Part shown: piece after piece, positions 31,930 to 41,053 of the stretch
Layout: the number at the start of each line of letters is the position of its first letter
Numbering within the stretch: position 1 is the first letter of the stretch
DNA from: Basidiobolus meristosporus CBS 931.73
Taxonomy: Eukaryota > Basidiobolomycota > Basidiobolomycetes > Basidiobolales > Basidiobolaceae
DNA: 64,000 bases
Direction of reading: 5' to 3'
Assembly: GCA_002104905.1 (NCBI GenBank)
Contig: MCFE01000196.1
Coordinates: 1-64,000 of the forward strand
Position numbers and translations under genes: made by a program
The notes under the pieces: generated by a model
Told to the model about the DNA's origin: nothing
The model's database searches: none
The model's input: the letters and a program-made list of their open reading frames with translations, nothing else

Positions 31930-32335
31930 AATTTCATATTTTAATATAAGCTACGCTACACTGGCATATGAATATATAAGTGAATTGAGAGTACAGTGTC
32001 ATACGCCATCAGGTATTATTGTTTCGGTATGAGGTGTGCCAATCCAAATATAGGTAGGAATCCATCGGACTAGCGCAAACGGATTTGTGACAAAACTGGG
32101 TTAGTAGTGCACTGCTTCATGATATCCTGACATGGACTAATACTTTGCAACGAGGAGATTGAAATGATTCTATAGCGTTAGGCACGCTTCCAATCACTTA
32201 ACCATCAACCATTCCAAATTTTTAAGACATCCATCGATTTTACAAATTTTTTATTATTTGAAATAAGTTAATTAGCCTAGAACGTCAGGCGGAATAAATA
32301 GGTAAATAGAAGTGGTAATGGCCAATGGAGCTACT
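31930..32335. other. Intergenic between converging receptor copies 2 and 3
   Basis: AT-rich 3' flanks of two convergent genes. No feature seen. Confidence 0.35.
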
Positions 32336-33623
32336 TTAAATCATGGTTTCAGCTAGACTCTTCTGCCCCATCTTGACAAATCTGGGATAGGTGTATCGGA
32401 ACATCAAGGTGCGGACCTCACTGAATGCCCTGTCAAAGATGTCCAGGCGGATGTCGTTGGACTGGAACCTACGCCGGATCTCTCGCACCGCTGATGCTTC
32501 GAGGTTCAGCTCGAACTCTGAGTCAGCGGAGATGAAGGTGTTGTAGATGCTGTTGATCTCGAGTATCACCCAGGTGGGAAGTTCCGCTGCACTCGAGAGT
32601 TCTCGTGTCTTGTAGCGAAGCTTCTGGATGCGCTCGAAGAACAGAGCATTCTCCACACTGAAGTCACGGAGGGAGAACCGCTTGAACACCTCGAACTGCT
32701 GTGGATCCTCGACCATCGACTCGAATGAGGCCATGCTGGAGCTTCTGCTGCCTCCAGCCCCACCTCGGAGTGCATTGACGGCTGGGAGAACAATGCTGAA
32801 GCAGTGGCTGATCATCAAGGCGACCACACTCCAGTGGGCAGCTGGGAAGATCTTGATCACATCTCTGAGTGATGGCAGTGCAGCGAACAGGATGTACAGG
32901 ATGAAGGCAATCACACCCAGGGTGAAGTCGGCCATGAGCTCACGCTTGATTCCGTAGGCATCGTCGACACCACGGAGCCAGGTGATGAACAGAGGGCACA
33001 GCACGAACACATAGAAGGCGGAGGTGAGGTAGACAGGGATGAACTCCCAACCAACCAGGCAGTTCCCCAAGGCCATGGTCGGGGTGATCTGGAACTTGGT
33101 GGTGAACGCTTGGACCAGCAGGGTGAGGGCCATCTGGAAGGACAAGGCACCGATGATCAGTCGGACAATGTAGTTTGTGGTGAACTTCTCACGGTGCTTG
33201 TAGTACCAGTTCTCATCCAGGACCATGGTAGGTGAGGAGGTGATGGTGGGTTTCTCTGAGCCGAGATCCACATAATGATCCGCGCTGGAGCCAGCCACTA
33301 GTTTGGCCTGGCTGAAAGTGGTACAGGAAGGCAAGTCGCATGAACCGACCAGCGACCGAGGTGAGCCACAGCGGCATACCAATGGATGAGACCCAGATGT
33401 TGACAAAGCAAGGGAAGCTGTCGTAGGTCGGCTCTCGCCCGAGATAGAGAGTGGTGACCAGCGAGTTACCGATCACCATGAACACCGAGAGGGTGATACT
33501 GCGGTAGCGAATGGCCGGCGACTGATACTGGGAGATGAACAGGAACGTGGTGGAAATGAGGAAGAAGTTCCACCCAATGGTTACCGGGTAATAGAACTTC
33601 TGGGATGTGGTCCAATTATCCAT
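32336..33623 (-). pseudogene. 7TM-RGS receptor, copy 3, frameshifted
   Basis: Full-length match to the intact copies with one extra A in the run at 33315-33317 (GCTGAAAGTGG against GCTGAAGTGG). On the coding strand this lengthens a T run in the codons for Y-H-F-S-Q, just after TM3, and shifts the frame at about residue 103. The rest, including the RGS domain, is open to the normal TAA at 32336-32338. The lesion sits in a short homopolymer, so a sequencing error is a serious alternative. Confidence 0.7.
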
Positions 33624-34279
33624 TACGAAGCCAATTTCAACAAAGTGAAGTGCTGATGGTGGAAACGAATTTCAAGTGTGGACAATTGATTAGCAGTGCG
33701 TTATGGCCATCCTACGGGCCATCCACCACTCTTAAATATCATGACTAATGGATGCCTTTACATATATGCAGGAGATCAGTTCTTGCTAGCGTTATTACCT
33801 CTTGATGCATGTGCATATACTCGGTAATTATAGGATGCCAGGATTGATTTCGCCCTACCTATGGCTTGGAATTGTCCTTCCTGTTTCTCGGTACGCACAA
33901 CGTGTCGGGACCAAGTGTATGATCGAATATCACTAGTCCATTAGGGGAATTTATTCTCGTTAAAACCGGTGTCAGTGGTCTCTTTATATATTCTTTTGGT
34001 AGCGAATATCTGTCGATTGCAAATGCTTCGAAGGTGATTTTTCAAACGTAGAGATCGAATTCTTTGTGTGGGCATTTGCCATTTTGATTTGATTAGTGAT
34101 TATTCAGGATTATACTCGGCATTAAAGCATATGGCACCGTCATCAAATATCACAACCAGGCGGTTTATTTTTAAGCTGATCCAAACATAACATGTATTCT
34201 CCTTTTCCATAATATTGATCGCTATTATAATGAAGTGGGAGGTGTAAATTAAATTATATAAAAGTGGAGGATTATTCTT
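33624..34279. repeat. Duplicated spacer, partner of 35566-36221
   Basis: This roughly 655-bp spacer is almost identical to 35566-36221, beginning ACGAAGCCAATTTCAAC and ending TTATTCTTAA before the next gene. I can see about one substitution (GATTGATTT against GATTGCTTT) and at least three single-base length differences. It holds the promoter of copy 3 and the 3' flank of copy 4, which shows that gene and spacer were duplicated as a unit of about 1.94 kb. Confidence 0.85.
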
Positions 34280-35565
34280 AATCATGGTTTCAGCTAGACT
34301 CTTCTGTCCCATCTTGACAAATCTGGGATAGGTGTATCGGAACATCAAGGTGCGGACCTCGCTGAATGCCCTGTCAAAGATGTCCAGGCGGATGTCGTTG
34401 GACTGGAACCTACGACGGATCTCTCGCACCGCTGATGCTTCGAGGTTCAGCTCGAACTCTGAGTCAGCCGAGATGAAGGTGTTGTAGATGCTGTTGATCT
34501 CGAGTATCACCCAGGTGGGAAGTTCCGCTGCACTCGAGAGTTCTCGTGTCCTGTGGCGAAGCTTCTGGATGCGCTCGAAGAACAGAGCATTCTCCACACT
34601 GAAGTCACGGAGGGAGAATCGCTTGAACACCTCGAACTGCTGCGGATCCTCGACCATCGACTCGAATGAGGCCATGCTGGAGCTTTCTGCTGCCTCCAGC
34701 CCCACCTCGGAGTGCGATTGACGGCTGGGAGAACAATGCTGAAGCAGTGGCTGATCATCAAGGCGACCACACTCCAGTGGGCAGCTGGGAAGATCTTGAT
34801 CACATCTCTGAGTGATGGTAGTGCAGCGAATAGGATGTACAGGATGAAGGCAATCACACCCAGGGTGAAGTCGGCCATGAGCTCACGCTTGATTCCGTAG
34901 GCATCGTCGACACCACGGAGCCAGGTGATGAACAGAGGGCACAGCACGAACACATAAAAGGCGGAGGTGAGGTAGACAGGGATGAACTCCCAGCCAACCA
35001 GGCAGTTCCCCAAGGCCATGGTCGGGGTGATCTGGAACTTGGTGGTGAACGCTTGGACCAGCAGGGTGAGGGCCATCTGGAAGGACAACGCACCGATGAT
35101 CAGTCGGACAATGTAGTTTGTGGTGAACTTCTCGCGGTGCTTGTAGTACCAGTTCTCATCCAGGACCATGGTAGGTGAGGAGGTGATGGTGGGTTTCTCT
35201 GAGCCGAGATCCACATAGTGATCCGTGCTGGAGCCAGCCACTAGTTTGGCCTGGCTGAAGTGGTACAGGAAGGCAAGTCGCATGAACCGACCAGCAACCG
35301 AGGTGAGCCACAGCGGCATACCAATGGACGAGACCCAGATGTTGACAAAGCAAGGGAAGCTGTCGTAGGTCGGCTCTCGCCCGAGATAGAGAGTGGTGAC
35401 CAGCGAGTTACCGATCACCATGAACACCGAGAGGGTGATACTGCGGTAGCGAATGGCTGGCGACTGATACTGAGAGATGAACAGGAACGTGGTGGAAATG
35501 AGGAAGAAGTTCCACCCAATGGTTACCGGGTAATAGAACTTCTGGGATGTAGTCCAATTATCCAT
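34100..35565 (-). pseudogene. 7TM-RGS receptor, copy 4, three indels
   Basis: Full-length match (gene body 34280-35565) with an extra G near 34715 (AGTGCGATTG), an extra T at 34684-34686 (AGCTTTCTGC) and a missing A just after the final Ile codon. The first two shift the frame in the Gly/Ser-rich linker between TM7 and the RGS domain, so receptor and RGS parts lie in different frames. The third removes the stop and lets the RGS frame run on to 34100. Each part is otherwise intact. Residue changes are few (for example HRTREL against KTREL). Confidence 0.7.
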
Positions 35566-36221
35566 TACGAAGCCAATTTCAACAAAGTGAAGTGCTGATG
35601 GTGGAAACGAATTTCAAGTGTGGACAATTGATTAGCAGTGCGTTATGGCCATCCTACGGGCCATCCACCACTCTTAAATATCATGACTAATGGATGCCTT
35701 TACATATATGCAGGAGATCAGTTCTTGCTAGCGTTATTACCTCTTGATGCATGTGCATATACTCGGTAATTATAGGATGCCAGGATTGCTTTCGCCCTAC
35801 CTATGGCTTGGAATTGTCCTTCCTGTTTCTCGGTACGCACAACGTGTCGGGACCAAGTGTATGATCGAATATCACTAGTCCATTAGGGGAATTTATTCTC
35901 GTTAAAACCGGTGTCAGTGGTCTCTTTATATATTCTTTTGGTAGCGAATATCTGTCGATTGCAAATGCTTCGAAGGTGATTTTTCAAACGTAGAGATCGA
36001 ATTCTTTGTGTGGGCATTTGCCATTTTGATTTGATTAGTGATTATTCAGGATTATACTCGGCATTAAAGCATATGGCACCGTCATCAAATATCACAACCA
36101 GGCCGGTTTATTTTTAAGCTGATCCAAACATAACATGTATTCTCCTTTTCCATAATATTGATCGCTATTATAATGAAGTGGGAGGTGTAAATTAAATTAT
36201 ATAAAAGTGGAGGGATTATTC
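35566..36221. repeat. Duplicated spacer, partner of 33624-34279
   Basis: Almost identical to 33624-34279. It serves as the promoter of receptor copy 4 and the 3' flank of copy 5. Confidence 0.85.
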
Positions 36222-37508
36222 TTAAATCATGGTTTCAGCTAGACTCTTTTGGCCCATCTTGACAAATCTGGGATAGGTGTATCGGAACATCAAGGTGCGG
36301 ACCTCGCTGAATGCCCTGTCAAAGATGTCCAGGCGGATGTCGTTGGACTGGAACCTACGCCGGATCTCTCGCACCGCTGACGCTTCGAGGTTCAGCTCGA
36401 ACTCTGAGTCAGCCGAGATGAAGGTGTTGTAGATGCTGTTGATCTCGAGTATCACCCAGGTGGGAAGTTCCGCTGCACTCGAGAGTTCTCGTGTCTTGTA
36501 GCGAAGCTTCTGGATGCGCTCGAAGAACAGAGCATTCTCCACACTGAAGTCACGGAGGGAGAATCGCTTGAACACCTCGAACTGCTGTGGATCCTCGACC
36601 ATAGACTCGAATGAGGCCATGCTGGAGCTTCTGCTGCCTCCAGCCCCACCTCGGAGTGCGTTGACGGCTGGGAGAACAATGCTGAAGCAGTGGCTGATCA
36701 TCAAGGCGACCACACTCCAGTGGGCAGCTGGGAAGATCTTGATCACATCTCTGAGTGATGGCAGTGCAGCAAACAGGATGTACAGGATGAAGGCAATCAC
36801 ACCCAGGGTGAAGTCGGCCATGAGCTCACGCTTGATTCCGTAGGCATCATCGACACCACGGAGCCAGGTGATGAACAGAGGGCACAGCACGAACACATAG
36901 AAGGCGGAGGTGAGGTAGACAGGGATGAACTCCCAACCAACCAGGCAGTTCCCCAAGGCCATGGTCGGGGTGATCTGGAACTTGGTGGTGAACGCTTGGA
37001 CCAGCAGGGTGAGGGCCATCTGGAAGGACAAGGCACCGATGATCAGTCGGACAATGTAGTTTGTGGTGAACTTCTCGCGGTGCTTGTAGTACCAGTTCTC
37101 ATCCAGGACCATGGTAGGTGCGGAGGTGATGGTGGGTTTCTCTGAGCCGAGATCCACATAATGATCCGCGCTGGAGCCAGCCACTAGTTTGGCCTGGCTG
37201 AAGTGGTACAGGAAGGCAAGTCGCATGAACCGACCGGCGACCGAGGTGAGCCACAGCGGCATACCAATGGACGAGACCCAGATGTTGACAAAGCAGGGGA
37301 AGCTGTCGTAGGTCGGCTCTCGCCCGAGATAGAGAGTGGTGACCAGCGAGTTACCGATCACCATGAACACCGAGAGGGTGATACTGCGGTAGCGAATGGC
37401 CGGCGACTGATACTGGGAGATGAACAGGAACGTGGTGGAGATGAGGAAGAAGTTCCACCCAATGGTTACCGGGTAATAGAATTTCTGGGATGTGGTCCAG
37501 TTATCCAT
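36222..37508 (-). CDS. 7TM-RGS receptor, copy 5
   Basis: An intact 428-aa intronless copy with the same architecture as copy 1: seven TM segments to about residue 280, a Gly/Ser-rich linker (GGAGGSRSSS) and the RGS domain to the end (AETMI). It starts at MDNWTTSQK. Its promoter is different from those of copies 3 and 4; a TATAAAATAAG word lies at about 37612-37622 on the minus strand, 105 bp upstream. Confidence 0.88.
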   Translation of the reverse strand: MDNWTTSQKFYYPVTIGWNFFLISTTFLFISQYQSPAIRYRSITLSVFMVIGNSLVTTLYLGREPTYDSFPCFVNIWVSSIGMPLWLTSVAGRFMRLAFLYHFSQAKLVAGSSADHYVDLGSEKPTITSAPTMVLDENWYYKHREKFTTNYIVRLIIGALSFQMALTLLVQAFTTKFQITPTMALGNCLVGWEFIPVYLTSAFYVFVLCPLFITWLRGVDDAYGIKRELMADFTLGVIAFILYILFAALPSLRDVIKIFPAAHWSVVALMISHCFSIVLPAVNALRGGAGGSRSSSMASFESMVEDPQQFEVFKRFSLRDFSVENALFFERIQKLRYKTRELSSAAELPTWVILEINSIYNTFISADSEFELNLEASAVREIRRRFQSNDIRLDIFDRAFSEVRTLMFRYTYPRFVKMGQKSLAETMI

Positions 37509-38153
37509 TGATGGTTATTATTTCTACTCTGGAAGAAGCTTGTGGATCTAAGAATTCTATGAAGTTTACTAACTTGAGATGTAGACAATGATCATTCTTC
37601 AGCCATCGAGGCTTATTTTATACTAGGTCAGATACTCAGTGAGACTTTGATGTAGGGGTGCGCTCATGTAGGTATTACTACCTCACAGTAAAATGGGGAT
37701 ATTTCTCACCAACTTTGGGTTACAGTGGTAGTGCTGCTCTCCTATGTATGGAGGCTAGTTTCACCAAGATGTCTTTATCTAAATTGGTAGAGCCATGTCA
37801 GTGCGTATTGCTGAAGATTTTCACGAATAGATGACTTGATGTTTATTAGATTAGTAGATGGATTCGGTGATTCATATCACTATTGCGGTCTGTGCCATTT
37901 ATAAGAGAATCGTGTGGATGGTTGATAATGAGATTCGAGGTTTTCTTCGGGCGACCTACTTCTGTCGTGATCCAAAGATTCATGTATGCTCCGTGCATAT
38001 ATAGTCGCTATATTTGGTAAGTCGAATTTATTGGGGGCTATGCTTATTACACTTGGATTACCAACTTCTTTACGGCACCCCAAGTGGTGGATCCGATCAT
38101 TGGATGGTCAATTAAATAATATATTATCTAGTACTTGGCTATTGTTGAATATC
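37509..38153. promoter_or_regulatory. Spacer with TATA element for receptor copy 5
   Basis: The copy 5 promoter is on the left (TATAAAATAAG-type word near 37612-37622) and the copy 6 3' flank is on the right. It is not similar to the other spacers. A 67-codon open frame at 37880-38083 is not supported. Confidence 0.4.
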
Positions 38154-39440
38154 TTAAATTATGGTTTCAGCTAAGCTCTTTTGACCCATCTTGACAAACC
38201 TGGGATAGGTGTATCGGAACATCAAGGTGCGGACCTCGCTGAATGCCCTGTCAAAGATGTCCAGGCGGATGTCGTTGGACTGGAACCTACGCCGGATCTC
38301 TCGCACCGCTGACGCTTCGAGGTTCAGCTCGAACTCTGAGTCAGCCGAGATGAAGGTGTTGTAGATGCTGTTGATCTCGAGTATCACCCAGGTGGGAAGT
38401 TCCGCTGCACTCGAGAGCTCTCGTGTCTTGTAGCGAAGCTTCTGGATGCGCTCGAAGAACAGAGCATTCTCCACACTGAAGTCACGGAGGGAGAACCGCT
38501 TGAACACCTCGAACTGCTGTGGATCCTCGACCATAGACTCGAATGAGGCCATGCTGGAGCTTCTGCTGCCTCCAGCCCCGCCTCGGAGTGCATTGACGGC
38601 TGGGAGAACAATGCTGAAGCAATGGCTGATCATCAAGGCGACCACACTCCAGTGGGCAGCTGGGAAGATCTTGATCACATCTCTGAGTGATGGCAGTGCA
38701 GCGAACAGGATGTACAGGATGAAGGCAATCACACCCAGGGTGAAGTCGGCCATGAGCTCACGCTTGATTCCGTAGGCATCATCGACACCACGGAGCCAGG
38801 TGATGAAGAGTGGGCACAGCACGAACACATAGAAGGCGGAGGTGAGGTAGACAGGGATGAACTCCCAGCCAACCAGACAGTTCCCCAAGGCCATGGTCGG
38901 GGTGATCTGGAACTTGGTGGTGAACGCTTGGACCAGCAGGGTGAGGGCCATCTGGAAGGACAAGGCACCGATGATCAGTCGGACAATGTAGTTTGTGGTG
39001 AACTTCTCGCGGTGCTTGTAGTACCAGTTCTCATCCAGGACCATGGTAGGTGCGGAGGTGATGGTGGGTTTCTCTGAGCCGAGATCCACATAGTGATCCG
39101 CGCTGGAGCCAGCCACTAGTTTGGCCTGGCTGAAATGGTACAGGAAGGCAAGTCGCATGAACCGACCAGCGACCGAGGTGAGCCAAAGCGGCATACCAAT
39201 GGACGAGACCCAGATGTTGACAAAGCAGGGGAAGCTGTCGTAGGTCGGCTCTCGCCCGAGATAGAGAGTGGTGACCAGCGAGTTACCGATCACCATGAAC
39301 ACCGAGAGAGTGATACTGCGGTAGCGAATGGCTGGCGACTGATACTGAGAGATGAACAGGAACGTGGTGGAGATGAGGAAGAAGTTCCACCCAATGGTTA
39401 CCGGGTAATAGAACTTCTGGGATGTTGTCCAGTTGTCCAT
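38154..39440 (-). CDS. 7TM-RGS receptor, copy 6
   Basis: An intact 428-aa copy ending AETII instead of AETMI. The frame is open for 45 codons upstream of the chosen ATG (39438-39440), but that ATG (MDNWTTSQK) is the one shared by all copies. The RGS domain and seven TM segments are complete. Its upstream DNA is unique in the array. Confidence 0.88.
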   Translation of the reverse strand: MDNWTTSQKFYYPVTIGWNFFLISTTFLFISQYQSPAIRYRSITLSVFMVIGNSLVTTLYLGREPTYDSFPCFVNIWVSSIGMPLWLTSVAGRFMRLAFLYHFSQAKLVAGSSADHYVDLGSEKPTITSAPTMVLDENWYYKHREKFTTNYIVRLIIGALSFQMALTLLVQAFTTKFQITPTMALGNCLVGWEFIPVYLTSAFYVFVLCPLFITWLRGVDDAYGIKRELMADFTLGVIAFILYILFAALPSLRDVIKIFPAAHWSVVALMISHCFSIVLPAVNALRGGAGGSRSSSMASFESMVEDPQQFEVFKRFSLRDFSVENALFFERIQKLRYKTRELSSAAELPTWVILEINSIYNTFISADSEFELNLEASAVREIRRRFQSNDIRLDIFDRAFSEVRTLMFRYTYPRFVKMGQKSLAETII

Positions 39441-40032
39441 GATTGAATAGCAATGGATATAGGCTAGCTGAATTGAGAGTAACCGTAAATCGAGTTTTCT
39501 TAAATAGTCGTTGCGATCTAGACATTGGCCTCCTGCATCCCGAGATTGGACTGCCCAATGAGGGATTTCAATCAATGCGGAGTCAATTTACTTGGGCAAG
39601 TTATGCATGGTAGGGAGGAGGGATGGTGATGAGGTATATGCCCAACTGGTTGTGGGGGGAATTCTTGACCTAAATTACACATATTGGTGTGAGGTGCATG
39701 ACCTCCCATCGATGATTTAGGCAATAATTGCCACTCCACTTTCTCTGGATCAGTAGATGATGTTGGGTTCCTTTGAGCGGAACCGTGGATGAGACAGCAC
39801 ATCGAACGTCACGTTTTATAAGTGTCGTCAAGTTTGGCAAAGTTACAAGTTTTTTTCCGGACCAGATATCGCCTTAGTACCATTCACGGAGAATTCGACT
39901 GACGAAAACCTCCTTCAGAGTATAAGAGTCACGCAGTGCATCCTAATCGTTCACTTCGACCAGGGCTCTTCCAAGGTTTGAGGGACCACGTAGTGCTACC
40001 AAAGGCAACCATATTCCGGAGGTTTTCATCCC
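39441..40032. other. Intergenic, promoter region of the inhibitor gene
   Basis: Contains the promoters of receptor copy 6 (minus) and of the next gene (plus). GTTTTATAAG near 39812 and GAGTATAAGAG near 39919 are possible TATA elements. No coding sequence is supported. Confidence 0.35.
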
Positions 40033-40554
40033 ATGAACACTGCAGTTATGTTTTGGTTGATGGTCTGTCTTACCCTGATGTACGGCGCATTTTCTTCTAC
40101 AGTAGACGACTGCCGTAAATCCGGTTGCCCCTATGGGTATCTATGTGACCTTGCCTGCAGACAGCCGGGCCTTTTAGACAAGCCATGCGCGCAGCAGTAT
40201 GATTGTTACCGTGGTATCACTGATCCACCAGGTTAGATACTCACCTTAATCTTCTTGCCATCTTGGGATATGCTGATTCAACTAGCTTACCATTTAGTGA
40301 ATACGGAGACTCCGGTCCAGCAGTGCATTCGCAAAAATGGCAAATCATTCAAACGGGAATGTAATCACTGCCATTGCACCGATAAAGGTGCGGTCCGATG
40401 CACGAAAAAAGGGTGCTTAACCATATTAGAAACCCACCCTGAAGCTACGACCGAGAGCGCCTCTGCTGACCTGGCGGTGCCAGTGGCTCCTGAATGGCGA
40501 GTGGATCCTCCACAGGAAATCCTCCATATGCGCCTTGCCTGGGGTAGCGAATAG
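40033..40554 (+). CDS. Secreted Cys-rich protein with pacifastin-like domain
   Basis: Two exons, 40033-40231 and 40298-40554, with a 66-nt GTTAGA/TTTAG intron in phase 1, give 151 aa. The signal peptide is MNTAVMFWLMVCLTLMYG. A first Cys-rich part (CRKSGCPYGYLC, CRQPG, CAQQYDC) is followed by a second: C-x11-C-N-H-C-H-C-x3-G-x3-C-T-x3-C, spanning CIRKNGKSFKREC to CTKKGC. This matches the signature of pacifastin light-chain domains, small serine-protease inhibitors best known from arthropods, including the C-N-x-C-x-C core and the C-T-x3-C end. The Thr/Ala/Glu-rich tail is unstructured. It may inhibit host or competitor proteases outside the cell. The domain call rests on Cys spacing only. Confidence 0.65.
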
Positions 40555-40559
40555 ATCCA

Positions 40560-41050
40560 TATTCGAGACGCTCTCATTCCTGCCCCAATGATCCCTATTT
40601 GAGTTCTGACATTTGGTGATTAAATTGGCATGTTGCCAGATATGTGACTAGGGTCAAAATGGTCATATCTAACGTATGCATCATATTAATCCACTAAATG
40701 AGCACAACTATCGTCAGCATCAGCAAGGATGTGAGTTAACGTTCAACTAGCACGAATGCAGTCGGCTCATAGAGCCGCCTGCATTTCTGGTGCATGTCAA
40801 CGGACTCTCCCCCTTTTCCTTCAGCATCTAATGACCGCTCAAAATGGCGGCAGTCGTCACGTGAAAGCCTGCGATTTCACCCGAATAAACCTTTGCCAAA
40901 TGCTGTCTCTCACCGCCATTAAAATTTTAGGTATCAAAATGATGTTAGCATGTATAGTTGGCGCCAAAAAAAGCTCCGTGTATTCAAACCATAACATTTG
41001 AGCACTATTACCAAACTAAGGCTAAATTATCATTGGAATCAATCAGTCAT
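40560..41050. other. Intergenic at the edge of the transposon block
   Basis: An 81-codon open frame at 40756-41001 has no recognisable domain. Composition becomes steadily more AT-rich toward the first copia LTR. Confidence 0.3.
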
Positions 41051-41053
41051 AAT

